A DNA stretch of 64,000 bases from NCBI GenBank assembly GCA_023014335.1, contig JAECYW010000004.1, forward strand, positions 4,002,907 through 4,066,906. Reading direction: 5' to 3'. This DNA comes from Galerina marginata (taxonomy: Eukaryota; Basidiomycota; Agaricomycetes; Agaricales; Galerinaceae). Of this stretch, positions 33,382-44,402 are shown in pieces. A program made the translations under genes and the position numbers. Numbering within the stretch: the first letter of the stretch is position 1; each line of letters opens with the position of its first letter. The notes beneath the pieces are model-generated. The model saw only the letters and a program-made list of their open reading frames with translations, searched no databases and was not told the DNA's origin.

Positions 33382-36256
33382 ATGCCCTTCTTCGAAAATC
33401 CAAGAGACTTCGCGATTTACGGGGGAAATTTCACTAGCATCAGTAAAAAGAAAGGTACACAATCGCTGCTGGTCGATTATCTCAATAGCTGATGGACTCC
33501 GCATAGGCATAGACATTTTGTTTGAGCACGTAGCTCCTGGCGCTTTCCACAACTCAAGGGAACGATACGACCATCCCAAATGTCACCCCAACACTCGAGT
33601 AGCAGTAATACAGGCCATCATCGATTGGATAGAAGACGGCCAGAAGGTATCGTTTATCAGGTGGCTCTCCGGCCCCGCTGGATCGGGTAAGACAGCGATC
33701 GCGCAGGAAATCGCAGAGTTGTGCCATGAATTGGGATATTTGGCAGCGAGTTTCTTCTGGTCCCGAAGTGCTGCTGGCCGCAACAATGAAGAGCGCCTCA
33801 TCACATCCTTGGCCTATCAGCTACTCATCGCAATTCCAGAAATACGCAGCTATGTCAAGGAAGCTGTGGAGAACGACCCGGCATTTTTTACTCGGGCCTT
33901 AGAGGCGCAGATGCAATTTCTCATCCTTGAGCCCCTGCGGAAAGTATTTGGTAGCGATCAGCAAGGGCATCTCGACTTTCATGGCCCCAAGGTTATAGTT
34001 CTCGACGGCCTCGACGAGTGTGGAACGCCTGACGCCCAGAAATACATTCTGAGAGTTCTATCTTACTTCGTTCGCAAATTTCCCATTCCCCTCGTGTTCC
34101 TTATTGCCAGCCGTCCAGAACAAGCGATCCGTGATTCATTCGACAACCAACCCTTACTAGAAATCACTTCCCGACTCGTTCTAGACGAGAAATACTTTCC
34201 AGACGCCGATGTCAGGCTCTTCTTGGTCGAAAGTTTTGAGTCGGTGAAAACAACCCACAAACTGCGGTCACTTTTACCTCGAGACTGGCCCACCCACGAG
34301 GACATCGGGAAACTAGTTCGCAAATCATCCGGACAATTCATCTATGCGAGTACTGTCGTCAAATTTGTTGCGTCGCCCCGCCGTAAGCCTGATGACCAAC
34401 TGAAGATTATCTTGGGCATCACTGCTTCTGGGAAAGATGCACCATTTGCCGAGCTCGATGCTCTGTACCGCCACATATTTAAAGCAGTGGAAGACCTTCC
34501 GAGGGCATTGGAAGTTCTAAGCTCTCTCTTTCTGATAATCAAATTAGCTTACTATGAAGACTCATATGCTCGCCATATTCAGAGAATTCTTGGCTATAAT
34601 TCTGGAGACCTACAACTCATCCTGACTGACCTGCATTCTGTGATACATGTTCCGGACATTGCAGTTGAGAAGGACGACCTTGGTGTTCTTCATGCCTCAC
34701 TTCAGGACTTTCTTATGGACCCTAATCGTGCCGGGGATCTTTATATGGACAAGGCTCAAGCTTGTGAACGTCTAACCCGTCGTTACCTACGATATATCAA
34801 CAGCTTTTATGAGAACACGGGTAGTCTGTCGGAAGAAGAAACCAGGTCAGCGACTTTCCAATTGACCTGTACACTCTATGCTTATTTACTTTATACTTGT
34901 TCAGGGAGGAATTATTGTTATTAAGCAATCTTTCCGTTTTTTACTCTAGCGCCTCGCCAACACCGGAATTATTTGCCGATTTTTTTGCTTTCGATTATCT
35001 GTCATGGGCAACCATTTTAATCGACGAAGCTGAAGGCAAATTGTGGCAGCCCTACTTGGACTTAGTTGATCTGCATATCTGGCTTAAGGACCAGGTCTGG
35101 CTTGCAAATCTTTTATCTTTTCCACCACTAATAATTGTTCAGGAAGCAATTCTACCGAACCATTTTGGTCCTGAAAGATGTCTTTCTGTTGATCTTTGCC
35201 TATTATTCAGTTGCGCTCTAGATCTGGCGTGCAAACACTGGTATGAATTGTGCGAAAAAGACTGGGATTTGGACTGCACAAGACACTTCACTGCCCTCAT
35301 AACACACCCTCAATTTAGCTATCATCTCGAAGGCCTGCGGCTTCACGTAATCCACGTTTTTACCAAAGGCCCTTTCTGCGAAAGCGATGAATATTTACGA
35401 AATGACATCCGGCTTGACCCACTGCGAAAATATTTTCTTGATCCGGAACGCGCTGGGAGTTACTTTGTAACCAATGCAACGTATGCAAGATTATCAGTGC
35501 GCATTTTCGCCGCAATACTGCCCAGACTGTGAGTCAGGAGGTCTGTCATCCAGAATTTAATCTGAAGCTTTGAAATTAGGGGGAGGGAGTCTGGTCTAGT
35601 GCCAGTGGAGAGGGAGGATGGCTGTGAAACCAGCGACGACGAAGCACAACGAGACACGGATGAAAACAAGGCCGACTACGAAGCACTGTGGCGGCCACTA
35701 ATAGACTTCAGATCTGAATTCTGGATTGACGAAGAGGCTTTAGAATTCGGCATTAAAATCCTCCCTTTCTTCCTTTTGAAAGCAGATTATATACCAAAAC
35801 TTGATAGGTTCGCCCGCACTCTACTCAGCTGCAAGAGCAGGGACAAGCTAGACAAACTGCAGCCAGAAATGGAATTACTCCGCGACGCTATTGACCTTCA
35901 TCTAAATGTGAGTCTTAACATCTTTGAATATCTATTAGAAGTCGTTTTTCATGATTCACAGAGGAGACCTCTCACATTAAACTTACGAAAGGAGCATCAC
36001 CACCTACCTACCACGGAAAACGAGGTAATTGAAACCTGTGGGCAATCTGGGCCAGCCCTAAGCTAACGTCAATTATGAGGTGCCGAAGGAAATCGTTGAC
36101 ACGTGTATACCGGCCTCAGATCAACGCGGCGAATGCGAGAAGCGCCAAAGGAATACGAGCATCAATTCAGCCATCGCCCCTCCATCGCCATCGATGTCAC
36201 GGCCTTCCAAACGGCTGAGGATTGTCGATATGCTCAATGCAGCATCGGGATCCTAA
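33382..36256 (+). CDS. NACHT-domain NTPase (NLR-like), copy 1, intact
   Basis: Six exons (33382-33454, 33507-34845, 34905-35528, 35580-35907, 35962-36024, 36080-36256) join exactly to 867 residues. Exon 1 encodes only MPFFENPRDFAIYGGNFTSI plus SKKK, a short motif conserved in all four copies. GAFHNSRERYDHPKCHPNTR, typical before fungal NACHT domains, follows. The P-loop is GPAGSGKT at about 80-87 and Walker B is VIVLDGLDEC at about 187-196, with the sensor-like LIASRPEQAIRD after it. The C-terminal half has no WD40, ankyrin or TPR repeats; it holds conserved blocks such as SPTPELFADFFAFDYLSW and LDPLRKYFLDPERAGSYFV. The last exon ends in a basic, NLS-like tail (KRQRNTS...SRPSKRLRIVD). Fungal NACHT proteins act as intracellular signalling STAND ATPases in non-self recognition and cell death. 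That function is inferred from the family. No disabling change was seen. Confidence 0.88.
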
Positions 36257-36929
36257 TTAGATGGAAAGTATTGTTATTGAGGTATACAAATACACGGCAA
36301 TTGTTATTATAGGTTGACAGGGCTTTACAGAGCTATGCGGAATTGTGAAAAATAAAACATCTTGTTCGTTCTCAAATTGAAACGCCTCGAGTGGGATCAA
36401 GCAGGTTATAAAAATGAGAGTGGCTCGATAACTTCTAGTGTCAGATCGAGCCACATAGCCGGTTCTTTCAGTGATAGGCGGTCGGGAAGGGTCAACATTG
36501 AATGGGAGGAGGCGATCACCAAGGCAATAAGCGCTGAGGCTGAACAATTTCCTATATACCAAACTTTGGCTAGAAATAGAACATAGGCCCAGAGTTTACA
36601 GCAACAAAAAGCAGCGTTGAATAATCCCTGGAAGATGGCTACGAGTATATGCCCAGAGCGAGGTCACTGCAGTCGATGAGGCGTGACAAGAGGACGGTCT
36701 CCACGAGCGACGACGAACGTAGTCTTCTCTTCCAACACGTCTCCAAGACGGGGTATCTAGAAGGCTTCTAGAAACAGTCATACCCCTTTCATAAAGTCGG
36801 CGTCGAAGAGCCAACATAGCTGGGAGGGATACTCGTCCCTGAGGGATAAGCGCTCATAATGAGCAATTTACTGCGTACCAAACGTTAGCTAGAAATAAAG
36901 TATAGATTCTAGACTTGCAGTAAGAAGTC
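36257..36929. repeat. NACHT downstream block, unit 1
   Basis: Non-coding. The start resembles 53964-54170 downstream of copy 3 (AAATACACGGCAATTGTTATTATAG-type sequence and GGGATCAAGCAGGTTATAAAA). The part near 36684-36800 resembles 54615-54700, sharing TCTTCTCTTCCAACAC and GGCTTCTAGAAA.AGTCATA. Confidence 0.6.
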
Positions 36930-38080
36930 AAAAAGAACCGTACCAAAACGAGGGGTACGAGCGTCGAGCGCACTCCTTGCTTCGTCAGCACCAGTTTCCC
37001 AGCGCCCAGTCCAATAGTCGTGGTTAAAAGTTAATCAACCAATCGGTATGGCGCGATTTTTGGGTACCTGCAGTGGCCTTAGATGTGGAAGGTGAGGAAG
37101 AAAACCAGCAAGGTTTTAAGGCATGTTTGGATAACGCGAAACGCACAGTTAAAATGCGGGGTGTGCCATGGGTAGCAGAGGGATTATATCTGCGTTGAAT
37201 GGATATCAGCCTGACTTCACCGATGTTGGATGAGTTGCATGCCAAGTAACAAAAACCCAGAGGGATAGTTGTCCTGGACGACGCGGTGGCCGCTAAGTAC
37301 CTTGAATAAAAGTCACTGAGGGCGTCGAGCTTAACCAAGGTCGACTCGACAACTACAATAACGACGAGTTAGAGCTACGGAAGGAACATGTAAGTATAAG
37401 TACGAAAACAGCGTATAATATCAATAGGAAACGACGACTTACGACCTTTAAGTCAATCAACATGACTAGCAATCGCTGAGGCTTGAAGCGCTGGTTTAAG
37501 CAAGACTGCTTTGACGATGGCAGGAAACAGGAGATTAGAAACTAGCACCCTCCGGAGTCCAGAGTGGCTCGCGCATACATCCATGTAGTGTCAAGTTGAA
37601 TCGAGCGAGACTATTCAGGTTCGTACTACCGGTCGAGGTAAATCCCGAGGTTTCAATTCTTATCTGCGATTTTCTTCCTCGTGAGGGCAGAATTACATGC
37701 GATGATGAAAATTGTGTACAGTGGTGGTATCCACGGCTAGTTGTTGGCCCAGCTGACGTGATCTGTTGTCCCGAGCGAGGTTCATAGATCAGATGGGCGA
37801 TGAGAACGAGCCTGAAATTGAGAGGGGGGGGGGGGGGCAGGGAGGCAGGCCGGCGATGCTTGCAGCTCGAGTAAGGCTGTTCCTCGTCACCAAAACTTCC
37901 TCCAGCCAAAAATCGTAACCAAAGTCCGCTGAAACGTGCTCCGACTCCAATCGACATCCTAAAGTGCAAATACCGTCAGCCACATTGATGAGAGCATACT
38001 CTATAACGAAAGAACCTTGGCGAGACTTCGGACGAAGGAATACTTAGACAAAAAGCTGATGGTCAACTGATATCACTGTA
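36930..38080. repeat. subtelomeric intergenic module, unit 1
   Basis: Related to 46011-47060 (unit 2) and 62170-62545 (unit 4). Landmarks are CGTCAGCACC, CCCAGTCCAAT.GTC.TGGTTAAAA and the CCGAGTCCAGAG.GGCTCG segment near 37552 and 46548. No gene was recognised. It contains a run of 14 G residues at 37824-37837, a likely sequencing or replication slippage site. Confidence 0.6.
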
Positions 38081-38389
38081 ATTCAGGAACCTCGACGTCT
38101 GAATATTGCAGATGGCGCGTACCTCATGCCCGAGGTTATGAAGCTTTGAGCGGTGAAACTGGTCACCGTGGTCGGTTGCCTCCACTGCAGAGCGTGAAGA
38201 GAATTGGACTGCTTGAACTTGGTAATGATTGATAATGACGAACCAGCTAGAACGGTGTCGTTCTCAGCATAAGACCTGTGGATAGCATGAAAAATGTTGA
38301 AGGCAGGTTGTCCCGAAGTGATGTAGCGAAACATGTAGGAGAAGACGAAAGCACACACTGTGGATCGCCAACACTGCAGAAAGGGAAGG

Positions 38390-38950
38390 GCCGACGCTGG
38401 CCCGATCCAGATCAGGTGACTGACAAAATACGGCATGTCGTTCAACCACTCCTCCAGAACTCAGGAGGACTCGTCTCCTCCTCTCGTCTTCGCGTCTCTG
38501 AAAGCCTCCATTATCGGTGAGCAAAGCATTATTATAGTAAAGTATACCATTTTAAAAATCTTTTACCTCTCATCGCAGATTACCTATCAGTCCGAACGAA
38601 ATATGCTGCCGCGGCGCAGGACTATACCCCTTTCAAGGGATAACTGACTTGAATGAAGAAGGTTTCCCGTCTAGACCACAAAGCAGCGCCGTTGCTTCCT
38701 TATAGTAAGTTACGACTCCCGCCTTCCCCGCCACCTCCACATCTGGCCCGAGCAACCGCGAACGACACGACCAGGATACCACCACCATCTGCCTTGTACT
38801 TCAACGCCAAGCAGCATCACCGGTGCTACTGGTGCTTAAACGGGTAATGAGTCGAAGGGAGCGCGCGCCTGCATCACAGCCTGGTGGTGTTGGTGTTTGT
38901 TGCTGGTAAGTAGCCAAAGTCACATCCATTTCTCATTACTAACACTACAC
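38390..38950 (+). pseudogene. PIG-L-type remnant module, unit 1 (N-terminal part deleted)
   Basis: Begins with GATCAGGTGACTGACAAAAT, the same lead sequence found before the other PIG-L remnants at 49081, 58188 and 62571. It then jumps directly to the 3' part shared with 49590-50100 and 62950-63480 (GAGCAAAGCATTATTATAGTA, then TCGCAGATTACCTATCAG). The region that encodes the HPxxE motif in the other copies is missing here. It is non-functional. Confidence 0.55.
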
Positions 38951-40140
38951 CTAGGCCGTATCGATTATCGCCAACTCTTACCGTTCTCTCCTCCCCGAGC
39001 TCTATATTACCCGAGCTCACACCATCCCTCTCCCCATAACGGCTTCCGGCGCATTGTGCCTCACCCAATTGTTCACAGACTCTCCGGATGCCTCCCACGT
39101 CGAACCGCAAAATCCTCGCATCCGCCGATCCAGAACCCTCCTCGTGAGCCTTCTATATCGCAGACGCCAATACCCCTAAGCTCACTCCCGTCAAACACAA
39201 AACGCGGTTCCTCGTCCACCACGCCATCGCCACTGAAAAACGGCCTCTATCTCGGCGACCCTCTGCGATGCGGACGGGGTGACGCCTGTGTTCCTCGCAG
39301 CTGAGCGAGAACCTCCGCGTGCTGCTTGAAGTCGATCCATGCGGGGTTGGCGAAGATCTGAGGGATGGAGCCAGACTGGAGTGCGAGTATGTCTTGGCGT
39401 AGGCGATGGGGCTGTCGCTCATGCTGGATGGCGAAATCACCAGGGTGGAGGAGGAGGAGTACGTCAGGAAGAGGAAATACGAGCGGACATGCGGCGCGTG
39501 CACGGGGTGAATGTTCCTTAGAATGAGCTTCCGTCTCTCAAGTGAGTTCTCCAATTTTATAGCGCATATATGCCGAGATTTCGTTCGCTAATGCGTTTAT
39601 TCACCTTACCACCAGTCGAAGCGGCCCTCCAAAAAGACAACAAGTCTTCGACATCGACCTCTTCATCCCCTGCGAACTTCGCTCCCCCTCCGAGCTCAGC
39701 GCTCATGGGCTGCGGGAACATTCCGCCCCCATCCGACTGGATGTCTATAAGTAAAAGCTTCTACTTCGAGTTGTACACAGCCTTCCTCGCAATCGATCTC
39801 ATCCTCGAGGCGAACAGCTCCAGGACACCGACGCCCTCGTAAGTCCTGTCTATTATTTGCACTCGCGCTTGCCCCCGGGTCCGTCCAGTTCTTCCTTCAT
39901 GAAGCGGGAAGGATTTGTGCTCAATGCGACTGTGCATCGCAGTCGAGCCTCGTGGTAGGTCGTCTGAGAAAACGCTTGAGGTTGATGTTGATACTGATGT
40001 CGACGCTTTAAGCGAGAGCGAGGGAGGAGAGATCGTCAGGAACATAGGGCGCTTCCGAGGTGTGAAAATTGGAGGGGAGGATGGGATGGAAGTTGATGCG
40101 GATTGATGCGGATTCGAACGAGGATTAGAGTTAGTGGTAC
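38951..40140 (+). pseudogene. decayed gene of unknown family
   Basis: GC-rich plus-strand sequence shows pieces that read as protein only if stops and frame changes are ignored: MPPTSNRKILASADPEP near 39088; GDPLRCGRGD and VTPVFLAA near 39260; LSENLRVLLEVDPCGVGED near 39300; DGARLECEYVLA, a TAG stop, then AMGLSLMLDGEITRVEEEEY to about 39480. Two further open segments (39570-39842 and 39915-40106) are Ser- and Asp/Glu-rich. In-frame stops and at least one frame change in this run suggest a relic. The family is not recognised, and no copy is seen in the other units. Confidence 0.4.
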
Positions 40141-40644
40141 GTTTGTTCTTTCCTAAGTTTGGACGTTGAAATCGCGTTTGCTCTCTTAGAAATAACTACG
40201 TTGAATCATGTTTCGAACTTGATCTGGAATTTAGCTCAATCAGCCAGAAAAAGTTACACAGCTGGAGAAGGATTTTTTCGACAGGGGGTCAGTCAATAAC
40301 CATAATGTCCAAGGACGGCCCCATATCCACGGTAGGCAAGGAGGTAAACGCGGGGCTGTGTTGCCCACGGGTGGAAGAGGCAGTCCACGTCATCTACGCC
40401 CATGTCGTTCAAGGCAGTGAGGAGGCAGTGCAACCACGACAGTGCCGTCGACGAGGTGGGGGAAGTCAAGCACATCCAGATTCCACGGCAGTTGGCAACT
40501 AGGCGGACGGGAACCTACATTGCCCACGTAGGTGGAGGTGGAGGTAGAGATGATGGCATAGTATTACCCGCGATGCGTATCGAGGGGTTAAGGAACAGCA
40601 AGGAGAAAATTAGACTCCGAGTATTTGCCAGCTTCGATCTACGT
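40141..40644. other. no gene recognised
   Basis: Short frames on both strands near 40293-40728 have no motif. The stretch ends at a TIR element. Confidence 0.35.
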
Positions 40645-41019
40645 CATCCACCGGCTAATGTTACACTGAAAGTTAAAAATCAAAATGAAAAATTTTCATC
40701 GCACTTTTTCCCAATAAAAACCATATGATAATTCTTTATAATTCTGTTAGTTCCTTCAGTCAAAATTTCAGGTGATCTTATTCACTTCTTGCAAAGTTAT
40801 TCCCAAAACACTGGTGTAACACTGAGTAGTGAGCCAATTTGCGGCACTTTGGGTTCGCCATTCCTCAGTCAATTTTTATTCGTTCCCTCTGAAATTTTAC
40901 AAGGTAATAGAGAACGTATACAGCTCACAGGAAAATTTTATTTCATCAAAAAAAACCCATTTTTGGCTGAGTTATGAAGGTGTAACACTCATTGGTGGCG
41001 TAACATTAGCCGGTGGATG
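40645..41019. mobile_element. MITE with perfect 20-bp terminal inverted repeats
   Basis: The left end CATCCACCGGCTAATGTTAC is exactly reverse-complementary to the right end at 41000-41019. The body is 375 bases long and AT-rich, and TGTAACACT recurs near both ends. There is no transposase. A target duplication is not clear. It ends 9 bases before the TAATC repeats of NACHT copy 2. Confidence 0.85.
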
Positions 41020-41027
41020 TACTCGAG

Positions 41028-41216
41028 TAATCTAATCTAATCTGAAAAGAACTCAGCCTCGTGCCCATATATTTTTAGACGACCATCGTCCTAGACAGTA
41101 TAATATTTTGTGATGAGTTCGACATGTGGGAACAGGCTCTCAAGGCAGTCAATCACCCGAAAAATTGCATCCACGACGTGTTCCTCACGACCACCACCAA
41201 TTTCTCGGTCCTCGTT
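41028..41216 (+). promoter_or_regulatory. conserved 5' flank of NACHT copy 2
   Basis: TAATC repeats (41028-41043), a TATATTTTT box near 41069-41077 and GACCATCGTCC are placed as in the other units. A TIR element inserted immediately upstream (40645-41019) has cut the distal upstream sequence away. Confidence 0.55.
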
Positions 41217-43891
41217 ATGCCCTTCTTCGAAAATTCAAGAGACTTCACGATAAACGGGGGAAATTTCACTAGCATCAGTAGAAAGAAAGGTATGCAATCG
41301 CTGCTGTACGAACATCCCGATATCTGATAGACACCGCATGGGCATAGACCTTTTGTTTGAGCACGTAGCCCCTGGCGCTTTCCACAACTCAAAGGAACGA
41401 TACGACCCTCCCAAATGTCACCCTAACACTCGTGTAGCAGTTATACAGGCCATCATCGATTGGATAGAAGACGGCCAGAAGGTATCGTTTATCAAGTGGC
41501 TCTCCGGCCCCGCTGGAGCGGGTAAGACGGCAATCGCGCAAGAAATCGCAGAGTTATGCCATGAATTGGGATATTTGGCGGCGAGTTTCTTTTGGTCCCG
41601 AAGTGCAGCTGGCCGCAACAATGAAGAGTTCCTCATCACATCCCTGGCCTATCAGCTACTTATCGCAATTCCGGATATGCGCGGCTATGTCGAAGAAGCT
41701 GTGGAGAACGACCCATCATTTTTCACTCGGTCCTTAGAGGTGCAGATGCAATCTCTCGTCATTGAGCCGCTGCGAAAAGTATTTGGTAGCGGTCAGCGAC
41801 GGCATGGCTTTGAGGGTCCGAAGGTTATAATTCTCGACGGCCTCGACGAGTGTGGAACACCGGACGCCCAGCGATACATTCTCAAAGTTATGTCTCGCTC
41901 CGCTCACAAGTTTTCCATTCCCCTTGTATTCCTTATCGCCAGCCGTCCAGAACAAGCGATCCGAGAGTCATTCGACAATCAACCTTTACTAGAAATTACC
42001 TCCCGACTCGTTCTAGATGAGAAATACGATCCAGACGACGATGTCAGGCTCTTCTTGGTCGAGAGTTTTGAGTCGGTGAAGACAACCCACATTCTACGGT
42101 CACTCTTGCCTCGAGTCTGGCCCACCGATGAAGACATCGACGACCTAGTTTACAAATCATCTGGACAATTCATCTATGCAAGTACCGTCATGAAATTTGT
42201 CGCATCGCCCCGCCGTAAGCCTCATGACCAATTGAAGATTATTTTGGGCATCACTGCTTCTGGGCGAGATGCACCATTCGCCGAGCTCGATGCTCTGTAC
42301 AGCCACATATTCAAATCGGTGGAAGACCTTCCGAAGGCATTGGAAATCCTAAGCTCCTACTTTCTGATGATCAAATTAGGTTACTATGAGGACTCATATG
42401 CTCGCCATATTCCAAGAATTCTTTCTTATACCTCTGGAGACCTACAACTCATTTTGACCGACCTGCATTCCGTGATACACGTTCCAGACATCGCAGACGA
42501 GAAGGACGAACTTCGTGTTCTTCATGCCTCACTTTACGACTTTCTGATTGACCCTAATCGTGCCGGTGATCTTTATACGGATAATGGCCAAGCTTATGCA
42601 CAGCTAACCCGTCGTTACCTGCGATATATCAACTGCTTTTACGAGAACACAGGTAATCGGTCGAACCTCGAAATCATGTCAGTGACTTTCCAATTGCCCT
42701 GTAAACCCCATGCTTATTCTATTTCATGCCTGTTCAGGTGGGAGTTGGATCTGTTAAGCAATCTTGACAATCTCTATTCTAATGCCTCACCAACACCGGA
42801 ATTATTGGCCGACTTTTTTGCTTTTGATTTTATGTCATGGACAACCATTTTAATAGACGCAGCTAAAGGCGAATCGTGGAGGTATGATATGCCTTACTTG
42901 AGATTAGTTGATCTTTACACCTGGCTTAAGAATCAGGTCTGTCTTGCCAACCATGCACCCCTTCTACCACTAATAACTGTTCAGAAAGCAATTCTACCAA
43001 ACGATTTCGGTCCTGAGAGAAATCTATCTGCTGATCTTTTCCCATTATTTCGCTGCTCTCTTAATCTAGTGTGCAAACACTGGTATCAACACTTTTGCGA
43101 ATATCAGTGGAATCCGGACCTCGCAACAAACTTCACCGCTTTCATAACGCACCCTCAATTTAACTATCATCTCGAAGGCCAAAAATTCCACGTAATTTCC
43201 ACTGTTACTGGGTGCCACTTAGACCGAGATCAGGAATTTTATATACGAAACGACAACCAGCTTGACCCACTTCGAAAATATTTTCTTGATCCGGAATGCG
43301 CTGGGAGCGACTTTGTAACGGATGCAACGCATGCAAGATTATCTGTGCGTATCCTTGCGGCCATATTGAGCGGACTGTGAGTCAGGATGTTTGTCATCCA
43401 GAAGTTAATCCGCTAATCTTTGAATTAGGGAGTCCGGTCGAGTGAAGGAAGATTGCGGTGAAAATGAGGAGGGCGACAAAGCACAACGAGACTCAGACGA
43501 CAAAGATGTCATGGTTTATATAAGGCCCGACACAAAGGCCTTCAAATTGAACGACGTAGACGATGACGAAGCACTGTGCCAATCATGTGTAAACGACATG
43601 CCAGTGTTCGTAGTCGATTTGGATGAAACAGTTCTAGAATTCGGCATTAAAATTCTTCCTTTCTTCCTCTCGAAAGCAGAATATAGACCAACTCTTGATA
43701 GGCTCGGCCGCACCCTCCTCAACTGCAAGACCGGGGACATGCTAGACAAATTGCAACCTGAAATGGAATTGCTCCGCGACGCTATTAACTTGTATCTAAA
43801 TGTGAGTCTTAACATCTTTGAACATCCATTATAGTTGACTCTTCATATTTCATAGAAGAGACCTCTTGCATTAAACTCACCACAGAACTAG
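41217..43891 (+). pseudogene. NACHT-domain NTPase copy 2, C-terminally truncated
   Basis: Exons 41217-41289, 41348-42677, 42738-43376, 43429-43801 and 43856-43891 give 816 residues. Exon 1 is MPFFENSRDFTINGGNFTSI plus SRKK. The acceptor used by the other copies (GCATAG before GC.TAGAC) is mutated here to GCATGG. The next AG, six bases on, keeps the frame and would simply drop two residues. P-loop GPAGAGKT and Walker B VIILDGLDEC are intact. In exon 5 a TAG (43889-43891) stops the protein where the others continue into the basic tail. The region matching the last exon (about 43975-44140) is itself degraded, with a stop after ISDQCVELR. The NTPase core could still be made, so calling it a pseudogene is a judgement. 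Confidence 0.75.
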
Positions 43892-44402
43892 CACCACAGG
43901 TCTACCACAGAAAACCAGGTAATTGAATTCATGGGCAATCTGGGATAGCCCCAAGCTAACGCCAATTCCAAGGTACAGGAGGAAAGCATTGACACGTGCA
44001 TACAAATCTCAGATCAGTGTGTTGAATTGCGTTGATTCTCAGAAGCGCTCGAGGAAGATCAGCAGCAATCTAGTCACCCTGCTCCATCGCCGTCGATGTC
44101 ATGGCCTTTCAAACGGCCGATGATTGTAGATCGTGCTAACTTGTGCAATATCAATTATTATAAATGGCTAAACACTCTATCTTCACCTATAGAACCACCA
44201 TAACGTCTACCCAAGAGAGAGAACTAGGTCGACCGTGTGTTTTATACCAATACGGATATTCACCGGAAAAAGTTTGTTCGAAGGAAAGAATGCCGTAGTT
44301 ATAGCACTCACAACCTAACTTAATTAATCGTTAGCCGGAACTGAAATATACATACAAAACTTATATATAGCGAGAAGAGGGTGGTCACCCAGAACCATTC
44401 CA
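43892..44402. repeat. decayed last exon and downstream block of unit 2
   Basis: The first part is the degraded match to the final NACHT exon. From about 44150 it follows 61930-62170 of unit 4 (CCACCATAACGTCTACCCAA, AGAGAGAGAACTAGG, ATATTCACCG). It ends at the target duplication ATTCCA (44397-44402) of the next element. Confidence 0.65.

Noticed and set aside
33251..33507. Upstream Met (33251) as the start of NACHT copy 1, giving a longer single-exon N-terminus
   Set aside because: The continuous frame through this region is not kept in the other copies, while the MPFFENSRDF-type exon and its intron are conserved in all four.
34868..34905. Alternative intron-2 donor at GTACAC/GTAAAC shortly after FQLT
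   Set aside because: It gives the wrong phase for exon 3 in copies 1 and 2; the GTCAGT/GTCAGC donor gives the right phase in all four.
37824..37837. Run of 14 G residues as a functional G-quadruplex
   Set aside because: A plain homopolymer in a decayed spacer is better explained by slippage or sequencing error; no nearby G-tract pattern supports a regulated quadruplex.
42678..42737. Reading NACHT copy 2 through intron 2 as coding because the frame happens to stay open
   Set aside because: The GTCAGT donor and TTCAG acceptor are conserved in all copies, and the other three need splicing there to stay in frame.
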